This document shows positions 1 through 11,377 of a stretch of DNA of 64,000 nt, piece after piece. Source of the stretch: Pascua guehoae (lineage: Eukaryota; Basidiomycota; Tremellomycetes; Trichosporonales; Trichosporonaceae); NCBI GenBank assembly GCA_001600415.1, contig BCJX01000006.1:239983-303982 (forward strand), in the 5' to 3' direction. The notes beneath the pieces were generated by a model, which had not been told where the DNA came from, did not search any database, and was given only the letters and a program-made list of their open reading frames with translations. The first letter of the stretch is position 1. Each line of letters starts with the position of its first letter. The position numbers and the translations under genes were made by a program.

Positions 1-2216
1 TGTCAGTGCCAGGTCGACGGCCTCGCTAAACTTTGCCGGGTGCGCGGTCGAGAGCGTGACCCATGTCGAGTCTGCCGCAGAGGGCTTTTGGGCCGAGCGT
101 TCCTGCGTCGCCAGGCCGACGGCCGTGTGCGGGTCCACGACGTAGGGGCCGTAGGGCGCGGGGAGCTGGTAGTACTTGCGGATCTCGGCGAGGGTCTGTT
201 TGTTAGTGTGCGCCAGGGGGGGAGAGAGTAGGGGATATGGGGGAGATTGGGCATTGGGCATTGGGCACTGCGAGGAAGGGAGGAAGGGAGGGAGGGAGGG
301 AGGGAGGGAGGGAGGAGGGAGGGAGGGAGGAAGGGATAAGAGAGATCATCGCCACAGTTAAAGGCAATGAACAGCCGTGCAGATCGCAGAGTTGCGTCCT
401 GTGGGGAGCACACGCAGTCGGAAGGCGCTCGCGGCTGATGCCAGTCGCGGCTCGTGGCACGCCAGCGTTCTCGCCCTCACGCTCACTGTCGCTCTCGACA
501 ACACTTGCCAACGTGATGGGGGGCGCCAGCGCCGAGTCGAACACTGGCAACACACCGATGGCCTCGCGCGATCTGCCGGCCAGCCTTTTTATGACCCAGC
601 AGACAGACCGCGCTGGCTCCGCCTCGTGTCCCCAACGCCATCCTGTTACCCCTCGGTTTCAACAACCTCGCCCGCGTGCCGCTCGCTTTCAACAACCTCG
701 CCCGCGTGCTGCCCTCTTTCAACCACCTCGCCTGCGTGCTCCCCTTCTACCATCGCCCGCTGGTACCGCCCCTTTGTGATATCCTCGCCCGCTCGCACAG
801 CTCCTTGTCGATGCCCGGCGCGCTCGCTGCGCTCCCGCGGTCCGACCGCTCCATAACCCTCGCCCGCTCGCTGCGCTCGCGTGCTCGTGCGACTCACCTC
901 CTCGTCCGAAACACGCTCTGCCCAAAACTCCTTGCCGGCGAGCTCCTTGACGGCCTGACCCATATCGGCGCGGCCATTCTTCTTGAGGTCGTCCATCCAG
1001 CCGTTGAGGGTGGCCTGGGCGGCGGCACGGCGGTCCTCTGGGGATTTGGCCTGGGTGGCCGCGTCCTGGGTGTCGTGTGCGAGGTACCAGAGGAGACGCT
1101 CAAAGTTTGACGAGAGGAGAATGTCCATTGCGGGTGAAAAGGTGGCCTTGACGGCGGCGTCGGATCCGGCCGAGTCGTCGCGCTCGTAGCGGCCGGTGGC
1201 GAAGAAGCGGGCGAGAATGTCGTTTTCGTTTGTGGCGACGACGAGCTGGCGGGACGGGAGGCCGAGACGCTTTGCGTACCATCCTGCGAGAATGTCGCCA
1301 AAGTTGCCCGTGGGGACGACGAATTGGACCTTGTCGCGCTTGTCCTCAGGGAGGAGGAAGTAGGCCTGGAAATAGTAGACAATCTGCGCGAGGATGCGTG
1401 CCCAGTTGATCGAGTTTACGGCGCCGAGGCGGTGGGCGGCGTTGAAATCCTTGTCGGCAAAGCACGTCTTGACAATGCTCTGGCACGTGTCAAAGTCCGA
1501 GTCCTCGACGGCGACGCAGTAGACGTTTGCGTCGGGCACCGTCGCCATCTGCGCCTGCTGGATGGGGCTCACGCGCCCGTCGGGGTACAGGATGAAAATG
1601 GTAATGTTGGGCTTTGAGCGCAGGCCGTAAATCGCCGCAGAGCCAGTGTCGCCAGACGTCGCGCCCAGCACCGTCAACTGCTCCTTGGGGGCACTGGGGG
1701 CAGCCGCATTCCGCCGCTCGAGCAGGTAGGCAAACACATTGCCCACAAACTGCAGCGCAACGTCCTTGAACGCCCACGTCGGGCCGTGCCACAGCTCGAG
1801 CACGTACTCGTCCTCGCCCGTCTGGCGCAGAGGCGTCACCACGTCGGTGCGGAACGTCGCATAGCTCTTGTCGATAATCTCCTTCAGGTCTCCCGAAGGA
1901 ATCGAGTCGGTCGGGATAAAGAGCGACAGGATGGCGTGCGACAGCTCGGGGAACGACAGCTTGGCCCACTTGGTCTGCCAGTCCGACGGCAGAGACGGAA
2001 TCTCGGTCGGAATGTACAGGCCCCCGTTCGGCGCAAGTCCAGTGAGCACCGCCTAGGGTGGGTTAGCACTTGCACGTGTGTGCGTGCTGTCGAGAGCCAG
2101 TGTCGACACCTCGCGCGCGCTAGTCGACACCCTCCACGCTCGCTCACCTCGTCAAACGAGAGCGTCTCGCTTCCGCCGCGAGTGGAAAAGTACCGTGTTT
2201 GTGAGCCGCCCGACAT
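1..2216 (-). CDS. THR4: Threonine synthase, 3' end truncated by window edge
   Basis: Converts O-phosphohomoserine to threonine with PLP, the last step of threonine synthesis, cytosolic. Exons read on the minus strand: 2216-2148, 2052-898 and 195-1 (incomplete). Exon 1 encodes 23 residues beginning MSGGSQTRYFSTRGG, typical of the fungal N-terminus. The PLP lysine is in the motif WHGPTWAFKDVALQF (about K119), followed by a GATSGDTGSAA phosphate-binding loop and the FVVPTGNFGD segment. Exon 3 holds the conserved VVDPHTAVG and LSTAHPAKFSEAV motifs near the C-terminus, so only a few dozen residues are missing. The start is the first ATG of a short exon joined in phase 0 to the next. The second intron (897-196, 702 nt) is far longer than the others here and carries repeats. 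Identification is firm; the intron 2 boundaries are my inference from phase and motif continuity. Confidence 0.93.
196..897 (-). repeat. 702-nt THR4 intron with GGGA and 25-bp tandem repeats
   Basis: On the plus strand this intron contains a purine tract of GGGA/GGAAG units at about 273-335, and three imperfect copies of a roughly 25-bp unit containing TTTCAACAACCTCGCCCGCG between about 656 and 745. Related CTCGCCCGCTCG segments continue to about 895. Donor GTGAGTC on the minus strand follows codon GAG at 898; acceptor AACAAACAG precedes ACC at 195. Confidence 0.7.
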
Positions 2217-2791
2217 GGTGTGGATAAGTCTAGTAGTGACAAATGTCAAAAGGGTAAAGCCTTCTTGTTGTACGTCTCTGTAGTGGTCGTAGTCGGCAAG
2301 TCACTCATTGCTCCCCCTCCACCCCCACCCCCTAACTCCCTACTCGGCCGACTTGACTTTTCCCTGCACGCAATCGATTCCGATTCAACTTTCTGATCCC
2401 AAATGCTGACGTAAAATCACGTGGGTCTGACACACAACCAATGTGGCATTTGACAACACGTCTTCAGCCTGCCAATTCTTGAGCAGCTGAGCTCGTGCTC
2501 GACTGCCATGTTACCTCGTTCAGGCCTACACTGAACTTTCACCCATGCAACGACAAGTCACATACATTTGGCTACAATTATTCACAACCAGTTTCTAACG
2601 CAGCCTCGCCAGTTGCTCGCGCTCGCCCTCTATTGTTTCTGTCCAGGTTGTGGTTTTAGCTTCAACGAGTTTGCTCGCATTCGTCTTGTCATGGCGTAGT
2701 GTCGTTTTTCAGTTTCGCTTCTTCTCGTTTCTTCACCACATACACATTGGTCGCCATCACCTCCTCTCCACACACCCTCCTCTCAAGCGCT
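2217..2791. promoter_or_regulatory. THR4 upstream region with CACGTG box
   Basis: 575 bp between the THR4 start (minus strand) and the 3' end of the next minus-strand gene. It holds a palindromic CACGTG at 2418-2423, about 200 bp upstream of the THR4 ATG, which would suit a Cbf1-type bHLH factor controlling amino-acid genes. That role is inference. I see no other coding or RNA signal. Confidence 0.35.
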
Positions 2792-5700
2792 TTAACGCCT
2801 CCCAAGCTCGAGCGACACTGGCCTTGCGGCCACAAACGTCGCGTCCCCTTCCTCGGCGTGGCGCGAACGAGAACAGTCGAGCTCGTGCAGAGCCGCATCG
2901 AGTTCGGCCGACTCGCGGCTGAGCGAACTGCTCACACTCTGACGCGAGCGGTGGTCGTTGTCACTTGCGCCGCCAAACGTGTGGACGCTCGCGTTCCTGT
3001 CCCTCGCCATGTACACGGTGCTCCCAGGCCGCTCCGCGATGTCCTGCAGACCCTTGCTCCCGTCCCACTGCCAAGGGGGCCACGCGGCCGCTGCCTCGGA
3101 CGAGATTGAATCGAGCGTGTCCGAGCTTTCCACGCGGGGAAGGGTAACGTACGACTCGCTCGAACGCGCTAGATGGGCCGGGAGCTGCTCAGTGCCCGGT
3201 TGAGCAAAGCCAAACACCGAACGTGTGGGCGACCCGAGCGGTGTGGACGAAGGGATGATTGGGTCGCTGATGCCTGAAGGAATAATTGGGTCGCTGATGC
3301 CGGAAGGAATAATTGGGTCGCTAATGCCGCTGGTGATTGGAGCCGCCACTCCAGAGTTGGCAGGTTGGAAGGAAATCTTGAACATGGACTGGGACCCTGG
3401 GGACATAGCGGGGGCCAGCCTCGACTCCCTCTTCTCCAGTACTGCACTGCGGTGACGCGAGTGGTGGCGTGGGAGCAGTTGGAGAAGACGACGCGGCTTG
3501 AGTGCGGGGTCTGTCGCGGCAGCTACCGCAGCAGCACGCACTGCCCGACCACGCATGACAGCGTCATTGGGAGATTCGGGAGTGTGTGGCATGTCCGTGT
3601 CTGAGAACAGGCTAGCGGTTGTTGTCAAGCCCGACGACCGATCCGTCTGCCAAAACTCTGGGTGCTTGGCCTTCAAAGCCTCGGTAAAGTCGGGCGTAGT
3701 GCTGGATCGTCGTAAAGGGTTGTAACAAGGGTTGTAGACCGTTGGAGACGGCAGCGTTTCAATGACATCGGGCACAAACGACTGCGATATCGACCCGAGC
3801 GAGATTCGCCGCGTCTTTGGGGGTGCCCCGAAAGTGATGACCTCGTCGTCCTCGTCCTCTTCGTCGTCGGAAAAGAACGAGCTGGCTGCCGCCTCGACCG
3901 TAAGCATGGAGCCTGAGAAAGAGTGCGACCTGGACATTGGATGCCAGTCATCGGTGTGCGTTTCGGGCATCATGGATGTGCTCGAGGGGCACGGACTGAA
4001 GGGATGGTTTGGAATAATCGGCATGTCCTCGGCAGTGGAAGCAGGCGGTGAAATCCTCGACTCGGGGATGGGTTCGACGTCTACAAGATGCTCCTCGTTG
4101 TGCACCTCGAGGGGTCGACGAAGCGGTGAGGCAACAAAGACATACTCGCCGTCCGACATGTTGCTGTTGGTCTCGAGCGAGTGAGTGTTGCTGCCCGACA
4201 GTTGAGAGGGACCAGGGAACTTGTCCATGAGGGCTGCACACGTTGTGGAGATGAGAGTGGGCCGGCTGATGGACGTGTTGCTTAGTCGACGGAGGGGGCT
4301 GCGATCACGCCGCACACGGCTCTTGCCCCTGTTATCGGGCTGGGGCGACGTTGGGCGTGAGCTATGGGGTGATGGGCCCCGCGAGGGGCCGCGAACGCTT
4401 TCGTATCGGTAATGAGACGGTGCGGGGCTGACCGAGCGGCTGTGGCCATGGCCAAACACCATTGGAAGTGGTTGGCGTGAACGCTCCACGGTATGCGTCG
4501 GGATGCAGCCCTCGCCACCATGCATGTCCGAGGGCACCACAAGGGCACCAGCCGCCAACTTGCTCCCTCGAGACCACGTTGTGGGTGGCGACTTGGGACT
4601 GCCGTGCGCACTGGGAGCGGGCGGCGACGATGGACGAGAACCTGCACCACTGGGAGTTCCGAGGCTACGGGGAGCACTCGGGAGTGGTGGCACGTCGGCT
4701 GTTGCAACATGTGATGTGGCCGCCAGTGCAGGTGACAGTGAAAACTGGTGACGGGGCGTCGTGTATCCCGATGTCGGCTCAGAACCCCTCTCGCTCCTGG
4801 CGCGCTCCGCTGCGTGCAGAGGCAGTGGAGGCCGTCTTGAGCTAGCCGTCGTGCTTATCGATCCAAACGGAGTCGAGGGGCGGGAGCGGCGGCCGCCCAG
4901 TGTGCGCAGTGTGGCAGTTGACAACTTCTTGCTGGACACCGAGAAGTGGGTACTGCGCGAAGCCGTGCGCGACAAGTCGCCTGCAGTTGTTTGATGCTCC
5001 TCGGGCAGATCGTTGGCCCATTGGTCTGGCGATGGTGGCTCCGAGCCCCTGGAAGTTAGCGTGATCTAGCTTTATGAAACCCTTCAAGTAGCCGGGTGGA
5101 TGCGGAGCAAATAGGTGCTGCAACTAACTGCGGTACTCACCTTTGGCGGATGCTCGGGGTAAGGCGCTTAAACAGACCCTTGACCTTGACGATACTCCGA
5201 CCTCCGGGTGTTGACGGTGTAATCGACCTCGAGGTGGGTAGGGGGGGCATGTTGTCGTCCATACCCAGCCATTCCTCGATTTGTTTATGCTTTGTCCGTC
5301 CCACCTTGCCCGACTTGATCGACCTTGTTGATCCCGTCGACTTTGTGGAGCGGAAGCTCTTGAGGCTGCGGACACTGGAAGCTGAGCCAGAGCGTGAACG
5401 GGGGTGCGGTGCCACGGTAGCGTTGCTCTCAACGCCCGAGAGCCAAGAATTGATAGAGGTGATGCTCGCACGTCTAATCTCCTCCCGAGCCTCGGCATCC
5501 TCTGTCGAGCTGGTGGAGCTACTCCATCGACTCTGGGGCTCTTGGCTGGCTGCTGTTGGGAGTCCAGGACTTTGGGTACCGCTCGCGGCGATGCGGAGCG
5601 AGTGCAACAGACTATCCAGCGCGCGATCAACCCCAACCTCCCCAGTGACCTTGTACGGACGCGGCGATGCTGTGGGGGTATGAAACGCGGCAGTCGATCG

Positions 5701-6377
5701 CCGGCGGCGGCCAGCCACGGTAGGCGATGTCGAGGTGGTCAGCTTGAGCGTCGCTGGTCGGTGCGCCTTGGGCGTGCGGGGCGAACTGCGGGACGAGAAT
5801 GTTGGGCGGACGGGGAGCTGTAACGGAGCCTGGGGTGTCAGTGGGTTATTGGGTCCAGGCAACAGGGCAGACTCACAAGACGAGGGGCACCATTCAGTGC
5901 GGCCAAGGCGGCAGGGTCAAAGGCCCGCGGCTCACTCAACTCTTCTGCAGTCTTCTTGGGACATTGGGCTTGCTCCACCTGCTCTCCTCGTTCAGCCCGC
6001 GGGCGACGGGGAGGTGGTGGTAATGAAGTAGGACTTTGTTCGTCATCCTCGGAACGTTCGTTGGGCAAGAGGCCAAATGCAGAGTGTACCGAAGTCGCCT
6101 TGGAGGCCTTCATGGTGTAGGCTGGCGTGGGGACTGGCATGGTGTTATTCCCTACTTGATGTTGATACGCCAAAGCCGAAGTGGAAGCTCGAGAGATCGT
6201 AGAGCCTGCAATGGAAGCTGGAGACGGCCTCCTTCGAGACCCCGAGGGTGCCGAGAAAGGTGTAGACGACGACTCTGAGTAGTCGTGACGGTGGTGTCGC
6301 CCTGGCTCCCCGAGGGTGCCAGCCTGGAACTCTCTCGCGGCAGTGGCAGCATCGAGGTCGACGTCGAGATCGAGCAT
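2792..6377 (-). CDS. Large Ser/Pro-rich protein of unknown function
   Basis: Three exons on the minus strand: 6377-5877, 5829-5141 and 5048-2792, joined in phases 0 and 2, giving about 1,148 aa. I do not recognise a catalytic domain. The protein starts MLDLDVDLDAATAAREF and is dominated by low-complexity Ser/Pro/Arg stretches with many SP and RSxS sites, suggesting a phosphorylated, largely disordered regulator. Blocks that look more ordered are the SINSWLSGVESN region, a basic RSIVKVKGLFKRLTPSIRQR stretch ending exon 2, and an acidic DDEEDEDDE patch in exon 3. A nine-residue unit SGISDPIIP is repeated three times near the C-terminus (3239-3335). The ATG at 6377 is preferred because upstream codons look non-coding; an in-frame ATG further upstream is possible. 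Gene reality is supported by the long open exon and consistent intron phases; function unknown. Confidence 0.75.
3239..3335 (-). repeat. In-frame 27-bp tandem repeat (SGISDPIIP x3)
   Basis: Three nearly identical 27-bp units encode SGISDPIIP in tandem inside the Ser/Pro-rich protein. The frame is kept, so expansion or contraction would add or remove nine residues at a time. Confidence 0.85.
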
Positions 6378-9300
6378 GGTGGTGGAAGAGTGAAAGACGG
6401 GTGGGGAGATGATGCATGGTGGCCGGCGTTTAATGCGCATGTTAAAGGCTTCACCCGGCTGCCCGCGAGTATACGCGAGTGGCGTTGACGCGATTCGACA
6501 GCAAGCGGCAAGAAGACCTGTCAAGTGCGAGTCAGTGGCGCAACGGCGCACAGGGTAGAAGGGAGCTTGGAGTGCATGCAGCGGCCACCGGGAGATCTGG
6601 AAGCTGGGCCTGCCGGGGCTCAAGTCGCACGTATGGGGAGGGTTCGCGCGACCGCGCCTTGCTCCGTCTGGCCGCGTCTCGTGTGACCAGGCGCGCGAGT
6701 GCGGTCCAGCGGGGACAATGGTCACTCGCCTTGGCGGCCGTGTGCGCTTTGGTACTATCCTTTCTTCTCAAAGCCCGTCCGGCGACGCACGTATGCCGGC
6801 CCTTTGTCACTGTCCGCGCTCGGACTGGCTTGATGATGTGTGACGCGGTTGGTGCAGAGTGCGGCGAGTGCTCTAGAGTGGAGCCTGTAATGTCGGGGCC
6901 ATTCGGGGTTCGGACGAGCAGGGGCTGCACAAGCAGGGAGCAGGGTCCTGTAGGAATGAATGGAACAGGCAATGTTGGGTGTCGGACTGGCAAGTCTCGG
7001 GTGGGTTTGTGGTCAAGTGAGACAAGAGATAGGGGGGAAGGAAGCAGGGAGAGGGAGAGAGACGAGCAAAAGAGCTGATGGAGTGGTGGGACGATGAGAG
7101 GCCGAACAAATCGAGTTTGACAATGATGATCAAAAGTGCAATGGAGTTGACTCGGGTTGCCAGTGGCCAGTGGCCAGTGGCCAGTGGTGAGACAACATGT
7201 TGGATTGATTGACTGGATCTTCACTCGTCGCGTGTCGCCTCATGATGCACGCTGCACGGCAACGCGTACGCAAAGCAACACGCTCTGGACACGCGGCAGG
7301 CTGCATGCAGGGATGGGCGGCGACGCGCATGCACGACTCACCCGACATGCACAATATGGCGACGAATTTGGATGCATGACTAAAAGTCTGCACCGGTTCG
7401 GAGGAAAATACAGGACGCGGCCGACGCCACCACCGCGGTCAAAGCCACCGCCACACTCCGACCCTTCGGCCCGGCCCTGCATAGACAGAGGACCACCCGC
7501 GTACGTATGGCCACCGGCACACACACCGGTGCACCGGCAGTGACAGTGCATGGTATGCGGCCATGGGTGTGGGCGAGCTACCCACCTAGTCATATCGCTC
7601 GACGAATAGCACGTCGACTGGCGGCCGCCGGAACGTCAGGTCCACGACCCCACTTGCAATCAAAACGCAGCGAGATAGCGAGGTCAGGTTCTTTGATGGG
7701 CGGCTCCATGCTATCACGCGACAACACGCTCGAAATAGTGCATGCACCACGTTTTTTTCGAGCTGACGCCGTCATGCTGCATGGCAGTCCGGAGCAAATC
7801 GGTGGCGCCGATACCCCAAACCACTACTTGTCACCGTCGGGTGCATCGTGAGTGGCATGCTTCTCACAATATCCTCTAGTTTGACTTGGCACAGGACTCG
7901 GCTCGGCTCGGCACACGACTGGTGTACGGACTCGGGGTCGGACTTGGCGTCTCGCTGTCCGTGTCAATGTCAACACTCGGACCCTGTATACTCCTCCAGC
8001 TTCATCATCACTCCCACTGCCGTCCCTGCCCGCCAAGGAGCCGTGACAAACGGCGAGCCGCACCTTACCAAACTGAGTGCGTTCGTTGGGCGAGGCTTTG
8101 GCTATCGGGCAACGCATTCTTGTTGCTTCTTACGCTCTGACTGTGACACTGTGACCTCTTTGCCTCACTGACAGCAGAGGCTCGAGCACGCTCACAGGAT
8201 CCATGCCAACTCTTCGTCGCACTCGCGCACTCGCGCACTCCCAGGACTTTTGCGGAGCAATCACCAGGCAGATATGGCGGGAGCTGCAAAATTTAAAGTC
8301 CCGGTCTCAACTTGTAACAAGTGGCCGTGTGGCCTGGCTGCCGAATAAAGGGCCGGTCGTGATGCAGCACAGGTGCTCGTTATCTAGAGGCAGAACCGAC
8401 GAGGGCAGTTACACCTTGCTAAGCTTGGGTCTTTCATATCTGCCTCTCGGCATTATTACCTACATCTGTACCTCCGCGTTTGCCGGCAAGTCTGCACTGG
8501 CCAAGGGCGCAACGGCCATCTGTGCTGAATGAACCCATTTGGTCTGTGTTCTTGGTTACGCATGAACGCTTGGGATTGCGGGGCCTTCAGTCATGATCGC
8601 TCGGGGAGACAACTACTCTCACGGGGAAATCGGTCCCCCGCACATGGTCCTAAAGTGGGCATTGGGAGTGCGGAGCATGAGCTCGGGCAAGTATACAAGA
8701 TGGGTACCAATGCTACCAATGCCCAATGGACGCTCGAGATACTTAGGGCGGGCGTGGCCTATGAGGACCTGCCACTTGGGACCTCTTGACGCACTATACA
8801 CCTGTTGAGATTGCACGCACAGCTCACGACCCCCCAGCAGAGTAGTCGCTCGCCTCACAGCTTGGCCTTGTCCCGGCTCCCATCGGTCACCACACCGATT
8901 AATGACGTTGCCTCGGTCAGCAGCATTGGCACCAAGCAAGCTACATCCCAAGGCAGACTACGTAATGGACATCGTACTTGAGTGCCTTGAGCATGCGAGA
9001 GGAGTTGATTGGAGCACGGTTGGAGTATTCCAATGGCAAGTGAGGCTGTGGGGACGGGGCAGGACGGATCATGACATGCGGGTTGTGCGCTGTTGCCAGG
9101 CCCCAGGTTCACCCCAGATTTGTGGCTCTGTACCACGTCGAGGTGAGGTATGAGTGGACTTGTGTCTGTCGTACAACTGGAACCAAGTAAGACCATGAGA
9201 AAGTGTTAAATCCGTCGCCTGCAGTAAGGGGCGTCGAGCCAGTACAGTGGCATGATCATCTGCGTGACGATGCTGGTAAGAGCACAAGCAGGCTGTGGCC

Positions 9301-9384
9301 CACAACTATCAGACAATGGCAGTGGTTGTCCCACTATTGAGCGGTCTGACAAGTCAACAATAAAACAGTTGGACTAGACCGGTT

Positions 9385-9570
9385 GGAGGAGACTGGAGTC
9401 GAACCGATGGGCTTGTCAACGGCGTTTCGAAGTCGATCTTGTTAAATAAACACGCTTTATCGACTAAGCGTTAAAAGTCCATCGTCGGCCCCCACGGCTG
9501 CGGCAACTCGGCATGGCCAAGCGGTAACCCTCGGCTGTTGAAATTCCCCCTTCAGTGCCTGCGGAATATG
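9385..9570. other. tRNA-like remnants (degenerate)
   Basis: On the plus strand from about 9508 a stretch resembles the 5' half of a tRNA-Ser: a D-arm like ATGGCCAAGCGGTAA followed by TGTTGAAATTC, similar to a UGA anticodon loop, but no T-arm follows. On the minus strand at about 9385-9480 a T-loop-like GGTTCGACTCC is present with a 3' CTCCTCCA, but no matching 5' acceptor strand. Neither folds into a full cloverleaf by eye, so these are at best decayed tRNA genes. Confidence 0.2.
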
Positions 9571-10661
9571 CGGCCCAAACGTTTCACCCTGTGGTGCCTC
9601 TACCGACCGGCCTTGCCCCCCCTCCACCCTGTACTACAGGACGAGCACAACACCGAGCGGGACGGACTAGCGGACACTTGCATGGGCGGGGGCCCGGCGA
9701 TTGGGTCCTGAATGTTGTGTGTTGTTCCCTTGCAGCCATGTCTTGTGGACGCGTCACCAAGCTGTTGCATGTTGTATAATCAGGATGGAGAGCACTCGTG
9801 GGTTGCAGTGTTGCCGACATGGCGATCTGCGTGGCATGCATGCGCGGCATCCATTCACATGATCGCACTGTTCCTGGGCAGCATGGGCAGTAGTGTGTCA
9901 CACACACAGGCTTCATATCATGAAAAAGTCTCGATCTCCCGGGGGGACCAAAGGGCGGGTACCAGCAGGCACTACTGTACTACTCGCACTACTAGCAGCA
10001 AGATGGGGCTATGGCTCGATGCGGGAGTCAATGGGGTCGGTGCGATGATCGCCGGATGCATCATTCGTGTTTGCATGTTTGTTGCATGATAACAAGGCTA
10101 TACTACTGTAACGACTGTCGCTAGGTCGCTCTGTGATGTGTGCTGTTCAGCGGAGTGCAATGTGCATGCACGTATTTGAACCAACGACGACTGACAAGAT
10201 GACGTTCAGTTGTATTATGGCACACGAGAGAGGCGAGGCGAGGTGAGGCACCAGGGGAGGACAAAGAGGGGGGCGGGGCGGGAGAGGGCGAGGGGGAACG
10301 AGGGAGCGGGCGCGGGCGCAGGCGCAGCAAGAGAGTGAGAGAGTGAGCCAAAGGCTTGGACGTGCCTGCCTGCCTGCCTGCCTGCCTAACTGTAGCTGCG
10401 TAGCTCGTAGGCTGCTTGTTGCTTGGCTGCTTGGGTTGTGCGGTGTGCACCGCCCTTGCTCGCTTTTGGTACCGCCGCTGTGTAGCTGTGTCGCCTACTG
10501 TCGGTGTCATGCCGCGTACGTACGTAGGTATACGTTTTGGTTGACTGCGCCGCCGATGAACGCCAAGCCAAAGAAGCCATCTGCACTTGATTCAAAAACG
10601 ATCAAAAAACCCACGGGAACGCGGCTAGCGGTCAGTGGGTTCAATGCCCATGCTCCACGCT

Positions 10662-10700
10662 GTGCAAATGCAAATGCAAATGCAAATGCAATGCAATGCG
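10662..10700. repeat. TGCAAA microsatellite
   Basis: Tandem hexamers TGCAAA (about four copies) decaying into ATGCA units, in non-coding DNA. Confidence 0.8.
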
Positions 10701-11377
10701 AAATACAAAAATGTAATGCTGCAATGACCATAGCCAAGACAACCAGGCGCTCCATCCGCAGTAGAATTCCGCAGTTGCTTGTTCACCACCGCCCGTAGCA
10801 CAGCAACCAGCCTGCAGGCGTCATCCCCCCCCCCTCCCACCCCTGGCCATCACACACGACCATTTCCACCAGACACCACCACCACTCTTCCTCCTCTTCT
10901 TCATTCGTCGTCCTTGTCAAACCTACAACCTTGTTCCTCTTTTCTAACATACACCACGACCCCGGATCGACTTGTGCACCAGTTGTCTCTCTCCACGGCT
11001 CGTTGTACTCGACAGCGCCGCGCCACTCTGAGCGCCACTGTAAACATTGCCCTCCCCAGTCAACCCGGTTATACAGTCATTGGCGACGACACTTGTTCGG
11101 CTCTTCCATTGTTGGCCCACTGGCGCCCACACCTCGCCCAGCTAGCGTGGTTTATTTGAATCGCCCGGCACACGCGGACACGGAGGCCGGCTTGTTGAAC
11201 GTGCATCGGCTGGCACTAGACTGCGATCATTTCTAGACTAGCCAGACTCGGACCACAACCTCGCACCCTGCATCAACTGTACCTTTGTTGGCACACCTCC
11301 ACGACGTTGACCTCGTCGTCTTCCTTTTTCCTTCTCCACTCGACAATCGATCACGACGACGCCGAGAGCCGCCTGCC

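Larger units (their letters stand above)
6378..11377. other. 5-kb gene-poor divergent intergenic block
   Basis: Between two divergently transcribed genes I find no open frame with convincing codon use or spliced continuity. Contents: four tandem copies of a 7-bp GCCAGTG unit at about 7158-7187; tRNA-like remnants at about 9385-9570; a GCCT tract at about 10363-10387; a TGCAAA tandem tract at about 10662-10700; a C10 run at 10825-10834; and a C/T-rich stretch at about 10840-10925 before the ADAM gene, likely part of its promoter or 5' UTR. The longest frames here (about 100-230 codons) lack homology I recognise and overlap each other on both strands. Confidence 0.5.

Noticed and set aside
9385..9480. 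Functional tRNA gene on the minus strand
   Set aside because: T-loop-like sequence is present but no complementary acceptor strand or anticodon stem could be paired.
10363..10387. GCCT tandem tract as a CRISPR-like or regulatory array
   Set aside because: Simple 4-bp microsatellite without spacers.
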